From assembly GCF_005116715.1 (NCBI RefSeq), contig NZ_SWCI01000005.1:1-64000 (forward strand): a stretch of DNA of 64,000 bases, read 5' to 3'. Positions 34,448 to 43,941 of this stretch are shown piece after piece. Under the pieces are notes generated by a model. It was not told the DNA's origin, did no database searches, and saw only the letters and a program-made list of their open reading frames with translations. Position numbers and translations under genes: made by a program. Each line of letters starts with the position of its first letter. Position 1 is the stretch's first letter. Source of the stretch: Ferrimonas sediminicola. Its GTDB lineage: Bacteria; Pseudomonadota; Gammaproteobacteria; Enterobacterales; Shewanellaceae.

Positions 34448-35848
34448 ATGAGTGTGGCAACCATCGCTGACGTCCTGAAGGGCGTTTACGCAGTAGGCAG
34501 CGAAGTAACGGTACAGGGTTGGGTGCGTACCCGCCGTGACTCCAAAGCCGGTATTTCCTTCCTGGCCGTGTACGACGGCTCCTGTTTTGATCCTATTCAG
34601 GGCGTGGTACCCAATAATCTGAATAATTACCAGGAAGATGTGCTGCGCCTGACCGCCGGTTGCTCCGTCAAGATGACCGGTGAAGTGGTGGAATCCCCCG
34701 GAAAGGGCCAGCAGTTCGAGATGGCGGTCACCGCCGTCGAGGTGGTGGGCCTGGTGGAAGACCCGGACACTTATCCCATGGCCGCCAAGCGCCACTCCAT
34801 CGAGTACCTGCGCGAAGTGGCTCACCTGCGTCCCCGCACCAACCTGATTGGCGCGGTGATGCGGGTGCGCAACTGCCTGTCCCAGGCGATCCACCGTTTC
34901 TACCACGAGCGTGGCTTCATCTGGGCCGCCACCCCGATCCTGACCGCCTCCGACTGTGAAGGCGCCGGTGAGATGTTCCGCGTTTCCACCCTGGACATGA
35001 ACAACCTGCCCCGCACCGACAAAGGTGAGGTGGATTATGACAAGGACTTCTTCGGCAAGGAGACCTTCCTGACCGTATCCGGTCAGCTCAACGCCGAGAC
35101 CTACGCCTGTGCCCTGTCCAAGGTATACACCTTCGGCCCCACCTTCCGCGCCGAAAACTCCAACACCAGCCGCCACCTGGCGGAGTTCTGGATGGTGGAG
35201 CCGGAAGTGGCCTTCGCCGATCTGGACGATGTCGCCTCCCTGGCGGAGGAGATGCTCAAATACTGCTTCGAAGCGGTGCTGACCGAGCGCATGGACGACC
35301 TGAAGTTCTTCGAGCAGCGGGTCAACAAAGAGGTGATCACCCGCCTGCAGGACTTCATCAAGGCGGACTTCGCCCAAGTGGACTACACCGACGCGGTAGA
35401 GATCCTGCAGAACTGCGGCAAGAGCTTCGAGTTCCCGGTGGAGTGGGGCATCGACCTGGCCTCCGAGCACGAGCGCTTCCTGGCGGAAGAGCACTTCAAG
35501 GCCCCGGTGGTGGTGAAGAACTATCCTAAGGACATCAAAGCCTTCTACATGCGTATGAACGACGACGGCAAGACCGTTGCCGCCATGGACGTTCTAGCCC
35601 CGGGCATCGGTGAGATCATCGGCGGCTCCCAGCGTGAAGAGCGCCTGGAGATGCTGGACAAGCGCATGGACGAGATGGGCCTGCCCAAGGAGGAGATGTA
35701 CTGGTACCGCGACCTGCGTCGCTACGGCACCGTGCCTCACGCCGGCTTTGGCCTGGGCTTCGAGCGACTGGTGAGCTACGTCTCCGGGGTGTCCAACATC
35801 CGTGACGTCATTCCCTTCCCGCGCGCCCCTCGCAGCGCCAACTTCTAA
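34448..35848 (+). CDS. asnS: Asparaginyl-tRNA synthetase
   Basis: A 466-aa class IIb synthetase that charges tRNA-Asn. The N-terminal OB-fold anticodon domain ([16 protein letters not shown]) is followed by the catalytic core with motif 2 ([12 protein letters not shown]) and motif 3 (GFGLGFERL), ending in [11 protein letters not shown] as E. coli AsnRS does. ATG 34448 follows a GAGA-type site; 11 extra upstream codons are rejected. Single-gene unit with its own promoter and terminator. Confidence 0.95.
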   Translation: MSVATIADVLKGVYAVGSEVTVQGWVRTRRDSKAGISFLAVYDGSCFDPIQGVVPNNLNNYQEDVLRLTAGCSVKMTGEVVESPGKGQQFEMAVTAVEVVGLVEDPDTYPMAAKRHSIEYLREVAHLRPRTNLIGAVMRVRNCLSQAIHRFYHERGFIWAATPILTASDCEGAGEMFRVSTLDMNNLPRTDKGEVDYDKDFFGKETFLTVSGQLNAETYACALSKVYTFGPTFRAENSNTSRHLAEFWMVEPEVAFADLDDVASLAEEMLKYCFEAVLTERMDDLKFFEQRVNKEVITRLQDFIKADFAQVDYTDAVEILQNCGKSFEFPVEWGIDLASEHERFLAEEHFKAPVVVKNYPKDIKAFYMRMNDDGKTVAAMDVLAPGIGEIIGGSQREERLEMLDKRMDEMGLPKEEMYWYRDLRRYGTVPHAGFGLGFERLVSYVSGVSNIRDVIPFPRAPRSANF

Positions 35849-35864
35849 GCTTTGCCCTAGAGCG

Positions 35865-35893
35865 AAAAAAACCAGCCTGCGGGCTGGTTTTTT
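35865..35893. terminator. Bidirectional terminator after asnS
   Basis: ACCAGCC TGCG GGCTGGT with an A-run before and a run of T after. Confidence 0.92.
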
Positions 35894-36595
35894 TATGCCT
35901 CCCTCAACCAAACTAACAACGAATAACCGTTGCTCAAAGAGGCATTAGCTTTGGAGTCCCAGCAGGCGACTGATTCCATCTCGAGATCAACTTAGAGATG
36001 TCTGTTGCCGATCGCTTTTGGCCTGGTCACTATTTTAATCGCTCTCACCTTAAACTCGTGACCATTGCCGAAGCCTTTTTTATCAATAAAGAACAATACC
36101 GAAATCCGGAATTAGTCCAGATTCAATAAGGTATTCAATCATTATTAATGCACGGAAACATCATCAAACAGGCAACCTGCCCAAAGCCGACATTCAATCA
36201 AATATCAACGATCACCATGATAAGTGCCCCTAGAGAACTTGTTAGCCAAGTTTACTGTCAATCCATCATCAAACTATTTTGCAATCAAAAGCTTATCGAC
36301 AGTTGGCTAGGGAGGCACCTCGAGAGCTCAGCGCCAAGAGGCTGCCTGCACTCTCATGTGCGCTTCAACCGTGAATGATCTGGCTCACACAAAGATTTGT
36401 CCTTTATATGAGAAACCCATCCAGTTCCAAAACTTGAATTTCATCACAAGCCATAAAGAAACTCTACAAAAGACACACCACTCATCGACCCGTCATGAGA
36501 TGGGTAGCAAAAATGATACTTCACCAATTCATAAACATCCGCGCAAGTATAATCTATTCTTGTTATCTATCCATGAAGAATAAGGCCAACCCATA
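35894..36595. other. AT-rich 700-bp intergenic region
   Basis: Clearly more AT-rich than the flanking genes. No frame is convincing: one 76-codon frame (36148-36378) has no ribosome site or known motif. It presumably contains the carbonic anhydrase promoter. Confidence 0.45.
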
Positions 36596-37465
36596 ATGTT
36601 CATAAACAAGAAGTTTGTTTTGCCTACTCTCCTGCTTCTCCCCATGAGTGTTCTCGCCAATGAGGCCCATACCACCCAACATGAACAAGTCACTAATAAA
36701 TTTATAAAATCCCAACGTGAAAAGCTGGAACAAAATACGGTTGGCAAGGGGTTCGGCCCCCAATCCCCTCGTGACATCGATTCCATCGCAGGGGAAAACC
36801 CCATCACCTTCGGTGCTGCTCCGGCATACAGCAATATGAACTTGTGTAATATCCACTTTCATAAAAATGCAGAGCATAAAGGAGGAGAGTTCACTCACTA
36901 TGCCGGAAACGGTGACGGTCACGGCTACCTGGGCGGCTACCAGTACACCGGCAGCCTGACCAGCTCCGAACTTGCCCCGGTTCATCATGAGGTTTGCCCC
37001 AGCGCTCACGACAGTCTCTACCCCGGTGAGACCATTGAAGTTCATTACGTACACTCGACGGCTCAAGTCACCCCCGGGCCAACTCTGGGTTCGTGCCTGA
37101 ACGAATCGATCAATAACCCTCAACTGCGAGTAGAAACCCAAGTCTTTGTTTTGGTGAATGACCATAACGCTGCAAACTTCATGGATCTCACCCAAATCGG
37201 TGAAGTTCAGGGCTTCCATCAGGCACTGAATATTCCTGACTCGACAGGCAAGCCGGTACAATACGCCGGCTCCACCACTGGCCCCGGTTACAATGAACAA
37301 GGCTCGCCATTCCAGGTCAGCTGGAGCGTGCGCCCCAAGGTGGTCAAAGTGGATATCGACTCCGTAGGACAGTGGTGCCAGGGCAACCCCTTCAACGAAG
37401 ACCACGCCCACGGGGTAAGAAACCTTGTGACCAACCCTAAACTGCTGTCAGAAATCACCCAATAA
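36596..37465 (+). CDS. Delta-class carbonic anhydrase, secreted
   Basis: A 289-aa protein. A signal peptide (MFINKKFVLPTLLLLPMSVLA, 1-21, written in two parts in the sequence) exports it. The key segment CNIHFHKNAEH (84-94) supplies H87, H89 and H94 as the likely zinc ligands, with E93; this matches the delta class first known from marine algae and found in some marine bacteria. Several paired Cys suggest disulfides. It would hydrate CO2 in the periplasm or outside. GC is lower than the neighbours. Assignment rests on motif recall. Confidence 0.75.
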   Translation: MFINKKFVLPTLLLLPMSVLANEAHTTQHEQVTNKFIKSQREKLEQNTVGKGFGPQSPRDIDSIAGENPITFGAAPAYSNMNLCNIHFHKNAEHKGGEFTHYAGNGDGHGYLGGYQYTGSLTSSELAPVHHEVCPSAHDSLYPGETIEVHYVHSTAQVTPGPTLGSCLNESINNPQLRVETQVFVLVNDHNAANFMDLTQIGEVQGFHQALNIPDSTGKPVQYAGSTTGPGYNEQGSPFQVSWSVRPKVVKVDIDSVGQWCQGNPFNEDHAHGVRNLVTNPKLLSEITQ

Positions 37466-37906
37466 CGGCTGTATCCCCCATCGAGTGGCTGAGTGACAAA
37501 AGGAGGACAATAGGACCGCCTCTTGCACTCCCACCACTCTCCCCACATCGATCTCAAGCGAGAATGGTGGGCCTCTGGAGTAACGGTCTACCCGGCCCCA
37601 CTCTCAATGAAGCCCAGCGCCGCCCCCTACCCGACGGCCGACTCAGCCAAGTCTTTGTCGAACGCGTTTCCCACTGAGAAAAGGGGATAAGAAAACCAGC
37701 TCGCGGGCTGTTGTTCTGTCAGCCCCTCCCCTGATCTCACCCGGAGCGACCGGGACACCAGCCCACAGCATCACCGGCCAGCCTATAGGTTGAACCGGAC
37801 GATCAGCCACAAGTTCGGGATTAGCCTACACCCGCTTACCTCGCCTTACACCCCTACAGCACGAAAGATATAAAATAAATTCAATATATTGATTCATAGC
37901 TAAAAA
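37466..37906. other. Intergenic region with nothing recognised
   Basis: About 440 bp. A weak GC-rich stem at 37695-37715 resembles a decayed terminator (AGCTCGCGGGCT). The last 60 bp are AT-rich and likely hold the promoter of the next gene. Confidence 0.35.
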
Positions 37907-38476
37907 ATGAGTACCCGCATGAAAAGAACCAAGCCTCTGACTAAACATCTCACCCTGTGTGCCCTGCTGTCCGGGGTTGCATTTACCGCGCAGTCGGAGG
38001 TCGCCCCCGACCTGAAACATACCGTTTCGTATGGGCTCGGCCTGTCCGATTTTGATCTCAAGGGCGTGAGTTCAGATACCGGCTTTGTCCACAACATCAC
38101 CTATGAATACCGCTTGTTTGACAACCTGTCTGTCGGAGTCGAATACGTCAAAGCGCTCTCCATGGAGCTGAACACCTTGGCAAGCCTGGGCATGGACGAT
38201 TTTGAGGTGTCCTACGACAGCGCATTTGCCAAGGTAAAGCCGATTTATGTTCTGTCTGACCACCATCAGCTGTACCTGGACCTGGGGTATGGTCGATTCA
38301 AGGCCGATGTCACCAGTGGTGGCTTTAGCGGCAACAAATCCGGCAGTGCCCTGGTGGCAGCGGCCGGATACCGGTATCTGCTCGGTGATTTCAGCCTGGG
38401 CGTGAAATACCAGTGGCTGGATCTGGATGGTGCCGACGCCAAGAACCTGATGGTCGATCTGGGTTACCGCTTCTGA
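37907..38476 (+). CDS. Small outer-membrane beta-barrel protein
   Basis: A 189-aa protein (185 if started at ATG 37919). A signal peptide ends near AQSEVA (residue 31). The rest shows eight alternating strand segments, and it ends MVDLGYRF with a terminal Phe, the OmpA/OmpX-like eight-strand pattern. No specific family is assigned. It precedes a lipoprotein gene by 54 bp and the two may form an operon. Confidence 0.75.
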   Translation: MSTRMKRTKPLTKHLTLCALLSGVAFTAQSEVAPDLKHTVSYGLGLSDFDLKGVSSDTGFVHNITYEYRLFDNLSVGVEYVKALSMELNTLASLGMDDFEVSYDSAFAKVKPIYVLSDHHQLYLDLGYGRFKADVTSGGFSGNKSGSALVAAAGYRYLLGDFSLGVKYQWLDLDGADAKNLMVDLGYRF

Positions 38477-38529
38477 CCAGTGGCGGCCGGTCACAACTGG
38501 CCATGACATCAATACGAATGACACTGCAC

Positions 38530-38913
38530 ATGAAAAATCTGATCACACTGCTGGTGGCGACGCTTTTCCTGGCTGCCTGTACCACGATCAAGGACGCCAA
38601 ACTGGACATCAACAACCATGAAGCGACCCATTTCAATCAGGGTATCGACGTTGTTTGGGCAAAAACCATCGAGATCATCGACGCTTCCGCGTTAGATCTG
38701 GTCTACGCCGACACCCGCAACAGGCAGATCTATGCCCAGGCGCCGATCAGCGCGTTCAGTTGGGGGGAAAATGTCTTTATCGAGATCAGGGAAACCGAAC
38801 CGGGCACCTCGGTAAAGATCTCCAGCAAACGCTCGCTACGCACCACGGTGTTCGCCAGCGACTGGGAAGCGACAATACTCGACGAGTTGCAACGGTCTCT
38901 GAACGACAACTAG
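38530..38913 (+). CDS. Small lipoprotein, unknown function
   Basis: A 127-aa protein with lipobox LFLAAC (Cys at 17). The mature part is a compact alpha/beta domain with VVWAKTIEIIDASALDLVYA and VFIEIRET, like small DUF3568-type lipoproteins, but I cannot assign it. ATG 38530 is chosen for the signal peptide; in-frame starts upstream add residues that spoil it. No strong ribosome site is visible. Confidence 0.7.
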   Translation: MKNLITLLVATLFLAACTTIKDAKLDINNHEATHFNQGIDVVWAKTIEIIDASALDLVYADTRNRQIYAQAPISAFSWGENVFIEIRETEPGTSVKISSKRSLRTTVFASDWEATILDELQRSLNDN

Positions 38914-38934
38914 CCAGAGAGCTGGACGCCGTCA

Positions 38935-38967
38935 ACGTCAGAGCCGGCCCCGGGCCGGCTCTGACGT
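38935..38967. terminator. Long perfect inverted repeat between convergent genes
   Basis: Two perfect 16-bp arms (ACGTCAGAGCCGGCCC and complement) around a single central C, between the lipoprotein and amtB stops. There is no T-run, so it may be a barrier or a Rho-assisted terminator for both strands. Confidence 0.65.
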
Positions 38968-38990
38968 GTCTGGTAGCTCCCTGGTGCCGG

Positions 38991-40277
38991 TCACAGGTTG
39001 TAACCCGCCTCCTCATGCTCATGGATATCCAGTCCGGACACCTCCTGCTCCTCACCCACTCTCAGTCCCTTCACCAGGAAACCAACGATCTTCAGCAGCA
39101 GGTAGCTGACCGCGGCGGTGTACCCCAGGGTGGCGGCGACGCCGATGAACTGAACCCCCAGCTGGCCCGCCATGTTGGTGATGCCGTCGGCAAAACCATA
39201 GCCGCTGAACACCCCCAGTTCGGTGGAACTGAACACCCCGGCCAGCAGGGTCCCGAGGATGCCGCCGACGCCATGGACCGGAAACACATCGAGGGAGTCA
39301 TCGATCGTCAACTTCTGCTTGATGTAAACGGTGGCGTAGAAGCAGATGACTCCGCCCGCCAGGCCGATGGCAACCGCCCCACCCGGCCCGACAAACCCCG
39401 ATGCCGGGGTGATCGATCCCAGGCCGGCCACCATGCCGGTGACCACCCCCAGGACACTGGGCTTGCCAAACTTGCGCCACTCGATGGCCGCCCAGGTCAT
39501 GGCCCCCATGGAGGCGGAGATATGGGTCACCAGGATCGCCATGGCCGCGTCACCGTTGGCCCCCAGGGCACTGCCACCGTTGAAGCCAAACCAGCCGACC
39601 CAGAGCATCCCGGCCCCGGTGACAGTCATGGTCATGTTGTGCGGCAGGATGGCGGTTTGCAGGTAGCCCTTGCGCGGCCCCAGCACCATGGCCGTCACCA
39701 GGGCGGCGACACCGGCGGTGATGTGGACCACGGTGCCGCCGGCAAAGTCGTACAGGCCCATCTCGGCAAGCCAGCCGCCGCCCCACACCCAGTGGGTGAT
39801 GGGCGCATACACCAGCAGCAGCCACAGGGCACTGAAGATCAGCACCGCCGAGAACTTCATCCGCTCGGCAAAGCCACCGATGATGAGGGCGGGAGTGATG
39901 ACCGCGAAGGTCATCTGGAACAGCATGAACAGCACTTCGGGAATGTCGCCGCTGAGGGTCTCCCTGTTCACCCCGGCCAGCATCACCCTGCCCAGCCCGC
40001 CGCTGAAGCCGTTGCCCTCGTCGAAGGCGATGGAGTACCCCAGCAGCAGCCACAGTACCGAGGCGATGGCGGCGATGGAGAAGCACTGCATCAGGATGGA
40101 GAGCACGTTCTTGCTGCGCACCAGACCACCATAGAACAGCGCCAGCCCCGGCAGGGTCATCAACAGCACCAGGGCGGAAGAGGTGAGGATCCAGGCGGTA
40201 TTGGCGCCGTTCATCTCCTGGGCGGACGCGCCGAAGGAGCAACAGGCCAGGATGGTTAACATCAATATCTTGTTCAT
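38991..40277 (-). CDS. amtB: Ammonium transporter AmtB
   Basis: A 428-aa trimeric inner-membrane ammonium channel with a cleavable signal-like first helix and 11 membrane helices. GLALFYGGLVRSKN, GGTVVHITAGVAAL (pore His) and VFPVHGVGGILGTL (second pore His) are intact. The C-terminal tail that binds GlnK ends HEHEEAGYNL. ATG 40277 directly abuts the glnK stop, so the two are co-translated. Confidence 0.93.
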   Translation of the reverse strand: MNKILMLTILACCSFGASAQEMNGANTAWILTSSALVLLMTLPGLALFYGGLVRSKNVLSILMQCFSIAAIASVLWLLLGYSIAFDEGNGFSGGLGRVMLAGVNRETLSGDIPEVLFMLFQMTFAVITPALIIGGFAERMKFSAVLIFSALWLLLVYAPITHWVWGGGWLAEMGLYDFAGGTVVHITAGVAALVTAMVLGPRKGYLQTAILPHNMTMTVTGAGMLWVGWFGFNGGSALGANGDAAMAILVTHISASMGAMTWAAIEWRKFGKPSVLGVVTGMVAGLGSITPASGFVGPGGAVAIGLAGGVICFYATVYIKQKLTIDDSLDVFPVHGVGGILGTLLAGVFSSTELGVFSGYGFADGITNMAGQLGVQFIGVAATLGYTAAVSYLLLKIVGFLVKGLRVGEEQEVSGLDIHEHEEAGYNL

Positions 40278-40616
40278 CTAGATTGCCTCTTCGCCCTCTT
40301 CAGAAGTACGGATGCGCACCACCTGCTCGAGATCACGGACAAAGATCTTGCCGTCCCCGATTTTTCCGGTTCTGGCCACGGCGACGATGGTGTCGATCAC
40401 CGAGTCGGCCAACTCGGCGGCAATGGCGATCTCCAGCTTCACCTTGGGCAAAAAATCCACGGCGTACTCGGCACCGCGGTACAGCTCGGTATGTCCCTTC
40501 TGGCGGCCAAAGCCGACGACTTCGGTCACGGTCATCCCTTGTACCCCCACGTCCGACAGGGCCTGACGAATGTCGTCGACCTTGAACGGTTTGATGATTG
40601 CGGTAACAAGTTTCAC
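40278..40616 (-). CDS. glnK: Nitrogen regulatory protein P-II (GlnK)
   Basis: A 112-aa PII signal protein. The T-loop GRQKGHTELYRGAEY carries Y51, the uridylylation site, and TGKIGDGKIFV forms the B-loop for ATP binding. It blocks AmtB when nitrogen is plentiful and feeds into NtrB/NtrC control. It is the first gene of glnK-amtB and lies behind a sigma-54 promoter and an NtrC site. Confidence 0.95.
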   Translation of the reverse strand: MKLVTAIIKPFKVDDIRQALSDVGVQGMTVTEVVGFGRQKGHTELYRGAEYAVDFLPKVKLEIAIAAELADSVIDTIVAVARTGKIGDGKIFVRDLEQVVRIRTSEEGEEAI

Positions 40617-40706
40617 AACTTCCCCCTTAGCGTTGATTCAGGCAGTGCGCGCCCGCCCGTTGAAGTTCGAAATGACTCCTTTTGGGTCAGGGCGAAGCTC
40701 TTTATC

Positions 40707-40722
40707 TGCAAAAAAGGAGCCA
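40707..40722 (-). promoter_or_regulatory. Sigma-54 promoter of glnK-amtB
   Basis: On the minus strand TGGCTCCTTTTTTGCA has the invariant GG and GC exactly 10 bases apart and a T-rich spacer, matching the -24/-12 consensus TGGCAC-N5-TTGCA. It is about 90 bp from the glnK start. Confidence 0.8.
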
Positions 40723-40786
40723 ACAACAGAAATTTCACTATTACAAAGAGATAGAAAATTGATGCACCGAGCAGCAACACGCAGAC

Positions 40787-40801
40787 GCACCAATTCAGTG
40801 C
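40787..40801. promoter_or_regulatory. NtrC-binding site upstream of glnK
   Basis: GCACTGAATTGGTGC on the minus strand is nearly the same as the E. coli glnA NtrC box GCACTATATTGGTGC. It lies about 65 bp upstream of the -24 element, a normal enhancer position. A weaker half-site follows at 40764-40778, centred 23 bp closer. Confidence 0.75.
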
Positions 40802-40809
40802 GCAATCGC

Positions 40810-41524
40810 CAGCGGATGATCGAAGGCGGTGCAGAGTCACCAAATTGGGGCAGTAACACCCGTGCTAAAAGACACGGTTGAACTGGGCCCAATATGGCTG
40901 ACAGTCGGGCCCTGACACAGAGAAGAATTCCCAGTCATGGCGTCTATTGCACCCGTACCTCACAACCTAAAACTCAACAGGGTGTTCCAATAATGACGCT
41001 CAGAATCAACACGCCTGCCTGTCGAACGTTCTATCCGAATAGCAAAGGGCTCTTCCCAGCTCAGCCATCAATGTCATTAACAACTCTTCGTTGGCTCTGA
41101 CTTATGCTGACACCCAACCGACCAATATAAGCCCAGCCACCGCACAGCGCTTTCTGCTGGGGTGAGAGCGTTTGGTTGAAATGAGGAGGGTTCCGAGCAG
41201 AACCTAAGTCAGGATACAAAGCAAACGTTTGCTAGGCACAACGGTGTTTACAAATGATCGGGAGAAGCAGATAACTTACAGAGCAAAGCGTTCGTTTGAC
41301 GAGGGCTGAACACCATGATCACATCCCACCCATCAGCATGTGTCTACGTGAGACCTTTCGTCTAAGTCGGTTATTATCTTTTTAACTAAAACGTTAACTG
41401 TTATCCTAGGACAATTGGGATCAGCAATGAATCCATCCCGGTGTAGTTTTGGATAACGGCCGCCACATCAGCAAAAGCCAACAGGCAATGTTATTGTAAA
41501 TAGACAGCATGACATTTCACGCTT
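40810..41524. other. Intergenic region with a PurR-like palindrome
   Basis: About 700 bp with no convincing gene; a 68-codon frame at 40894 has no recognised features. The perfect dyad AGCAAACGTTTGCT (41220-41233) matches the PurR/LacI-type operator ACGCAAACGTTTGCGT in its core, and AGCAAAGCGTTCGTTTG follows near 41284. No plausible target gene lies beside it. Confidence 0.45.
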
Positions 41525-41791
41525 CTAACACATTCGGCCGTCCCCTTCGTTCTCTCCCTGAATATCTTTCCTTATCTGCGCAAACTCATCTCGGGAAATT
41601 TCTCCCTTTACATAGCGCATCTTTAATACCTCGAGGGGAGAATTCAAACTGTCAGAGCTTGACACCTGGTCACTTGCGGCGCAACGACTACTCAGAACTC
41701 TGAACGCAAGGTAGGCAAACACCAGAAAGACCAAAAGGAAAAAAACGGGAAAAAACCACATGCCGCTAAACCAGAAGTGCTCGTGTGCCAT
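41525..41791 (-). CDS. Small membrane protein with SHOCT domain
   Basis: An 88-aa protein with one membrane helix (about 12-33, FFPVFFLLVFLVFAYLAF) and a C-terminal SHOCT motif (LEVLKMRYVKGEISRDEFAQ). SHOCT is a short oligomerisation-type element found at the ends of many small membrane proteins. Function unknown. ATG 41791 opens MAHEHFWF. Confidence 0.75.
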   Translation of the reverse strand: MAHEHFWFSGMWFFPVFFLLVFLVFAYLAFRVLSSRCAASDQVSSSDSLNSPLEVLKMRYVKGEISRDEFAQIRKDIQGENEGDGRMC

Positions 41792-41880
41792 CGCGAATCT
41801 CCAACACCTTTATTCATTGCACCGAAATTAGCCTTAGATTGCCGAAAGTTGGCCACTTGCTTCCAAGGCAAAAAAACAAA

Positions 41881-41902
41881 GAGCGCAGCCTAAGCTGCGC
41901 TC
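41881..41902 (-). terminator. Terminator of the DUF4382 gene
   Basis: GAGCGCAGC CTAA GCTGCGCTC, followed on the minus strand by TTTGTTTTTTT, ten bases after the stop. Confidence 0.85.
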
Positions 41903-41911
41903 GTCGTTGAC

Positions 41912-42901
41912 TCAGCCGCGTCCGCCGCCTCTGCGTCCTCCTTGACCCATCTGGCAGTTATTATTGTAGCCACCATTGGACCCACGAATAATGGTGATGG
42001 CACCACCGTCATCGTAGATTTCGAAGTTGCTGCCGATACCCTCATTGGTATCCGGCTGGTCCAAGTGACCCAGGCAGGTGTAACCCAGTTGATATTCACC
42101 TTCGGGCAGATACCCCATCTGGAATCGCCAATCGCCATTATACATTTGAAGAATTGGTGCTGTCGCGGTTGGCAACAGCTTACCGGCCTCGGCCTCCAGG
42201 GCCATGTCATCCATGGCCTCGATGGCAGAGCCCGTGGGGTAGAGATAGGCGACATGGGTGAAACTACCGTCCTGGCGGGCAAGGTCGGCATGATCGGCTT
42301 CACAAGCGTCGATCAACGCCTGGTCGACCAGTCCGTTCAGATGCCCCATGTAACGATTGTCCACCCAGCGCATTCCGCGGATATCCAGAGAGTAACCGTT
42401 CACTTCATCGAACAGCAGCGCATTACGCAGTTCAACATCCAGAGTAAATGATGCGGCCTCGCCCTCAAGCACGGTAATCGCACCCAATGGCAAATGGGGC
42501 TGAATGATGTCCAGCGGGTGCTTACCGTTTCCGTCCTCTACGTAGGAGCCAATGTCACCACTGCCATCAACCACATTCAGGTGGGCCATATACTCACCCG
42601 CCGGGATGCTTTGTTCCTCTATCAGCCAGGCAGCTGCATCTCCTTGATACTGAAGCAGATCAACCTCCTGGTCAGACAAATCAATGTTAACCACCTCTCC
42701 ATAGCCGCCCTGATACCGAAGGGTCAGGTCGATTGAGGACAGTTGCAACACAACACTGGACACGTTGTCTACCGGGGCATCCGAGATGGCAATCGACACC
42801 ACACCTTCAGGCTTTGGGTCCGGCTGGTTCAGAGGAGTTGAATCGCCACTACCGCCACAAGCGGCCAACAAGGGCAACAGGATAAAGGAATACTTTTTCA
42901 T
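41912..42901 (-). CDS. DUF4382-containing lipoprotein
   Basis: A 329-aa exported lipoprotein (lipobox LLPLLAAC, Cys 15). Residues about 33-185 form a DUF4382 domain (VVSIAISDAPVDNVSSVVLQ), a transthyretin/Ig-like beta fold. The second half has a further beta domain rich in Tyr and Asp. The C-terminus is Gly/Arg/Asn-rich (GGYNNNCQMGQGGRRGGGRG), an unusual low-complexity tail. The role is unknown; relatives are cell-surface proteins. Monocistronic. Confidence 0.8.
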   Translation of the reverse strand: MKKYSFILLPLLAACGGSGDSTPLNQPDPKPEGVVSIAISDAPVDNVSSVVLQLSSIDLTLRYQGGYGEVVNIDLSDQEVDLLQYQGDAAAWLIEEQSIPAGEYMAHLNVVDGSGDIGSYVEDGNGKHPLDIIQPHLPLGAITVLEGEAASFTLDVELRNALLFDEVNGYSLDIRGMRWVDNRYMGHLNGLVDQALIDACEADHADLARQDGSFTHVAYLYPTGSAIEAMDDMALEAEAGKLLPTATAPILQMYNGDWRFQMGYLPEGEYQLGYTCLGHLDQPDTNEGIGSNFEIYDDGGAITIIRGSNGGYNNNCQMGQGGRRGGGRG

Positions 42902-43218
42902 TATGTTATATCCACTTATGTCAGGAACTCCTAATATACAACCTGGTCAAATTATAACCTCTACCTGATTCACATTTTTAAGGGTGGAAGGGTCCGTTAT
43001 TTCGACTCAACTCAAGAACTGAATTCAAAAAGGGATTGCTCATAGCTCGATGGAGGGAGCCGCGATTCGTGGAGTTCCGATGCAGGATGAGCCGACAAGC
43101 CCCAAGAGCCCAGTGGTCCCAGGTTGATTGGAGAACACTGGATGCCCCTCCGGGGTTAACGCCGTTGCGGCACCCGTCCACCACCCTCTCCACCAAGCCT
43201 TTCAATCTGCAGGGAGGA
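42902..43218. other. Intergenic region with nothing recognised
   Basis: The first 60 bp are AT-rich and suit the promoter of the DUF4382 gene. The rest shows no feature. Confidence 0.35.
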
Positions 43219-43449
43219 TTAAGGCGTACTCGGGTTCACCCACCAACCGTGATTCTCGCTGTCCGGACCGGTGCTGGGGGTATCGAAATAGTGGCTGAGG
43301 ACGCGATTTGCCTCCTCCAGAGAGGGCTGATAGCCCAGCTCCTCCCGACAGCGCTCCAGGAAGTCGCAGGTGCTGAATCCCAGGGTAACGTCACCGCTCA
43401 TGGCGGCAACCCGCAAGATGGTCTCTTCGCTGAAATCCTTCAATGACAT
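43219..43449 (-). CDS. Small hypothetical protein
   Basis: A 76-aa soluble acidic protein (opens MSLKDFSEETILRVAA) with two Cys (near 25 and 32). No family is recognised. ATG 43449 has GGGGAGG upstream, which is the main reason to believe it; an upstream in-frame start at 43560 adds unrelated residues. Confidence 0.6.
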   Translation of the reverse strand: MSLKDFSEETILRVAAMSGDVTLGFSTCDFLERCREELGYQPSLEEANRVLSHYFDTPSTGPDSENHGWWVNPSTP

Positions 43450-43941
43450 GTTGGCCTCCCCCTGGCCTGCTAACCCCACCCCCTGGAGTTCGGCGGGCGA
43501 CAGATCGCATACAAGGAAGCTATCACCCGGCAGGCGCTTGTTTTGTGACCAGCGCCACAAACGTCGTTTCGGCCCGAGTTTGGCAGGCGTTGCCCTGTCA
43601 TCCGGCAGCGATCCCCTTGAGGGGCACCACCTGGTGCGCAGAGGAGTTTCGGCCCCCAGTGCCTCCCTTCAACGATGGCACCATGCCCCGGAGGCCGAAC
43701 CCCCAACGAGCCCTGATGGAGAGCAACCTCCCGGTTTCAACACTTTCGCCCAAAAGCTAAGCAAGTTGAAACACTTGATTACAGATCCCGGCAGCTGGAG
43801 ATTTTCGTTCACCAGCCCTTTACGATAAGGTATCGCCACCCCCTCTGGTTGCTAACGACAGAGGATCATAACTAGAACGCACGCAGCCAAAGGCGCTCCC
43901 GTCCTTGGGGCGAATGCGACAAGCCATTTAAGAAGGAAGAC
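43450..43941. other. Intergenic region with nothing recognised
   Basis: About 490 bp ahead of dcp. Overlapping frames on both strands lack protein-like composition. Confidence 0.35.

Noticed and set aside
38655-40259. 534-codon plus-strand open frame opposite amtB
   Set aside because: Gln/Gly/His-rich shadow; AmtB on the minus strand is certain.
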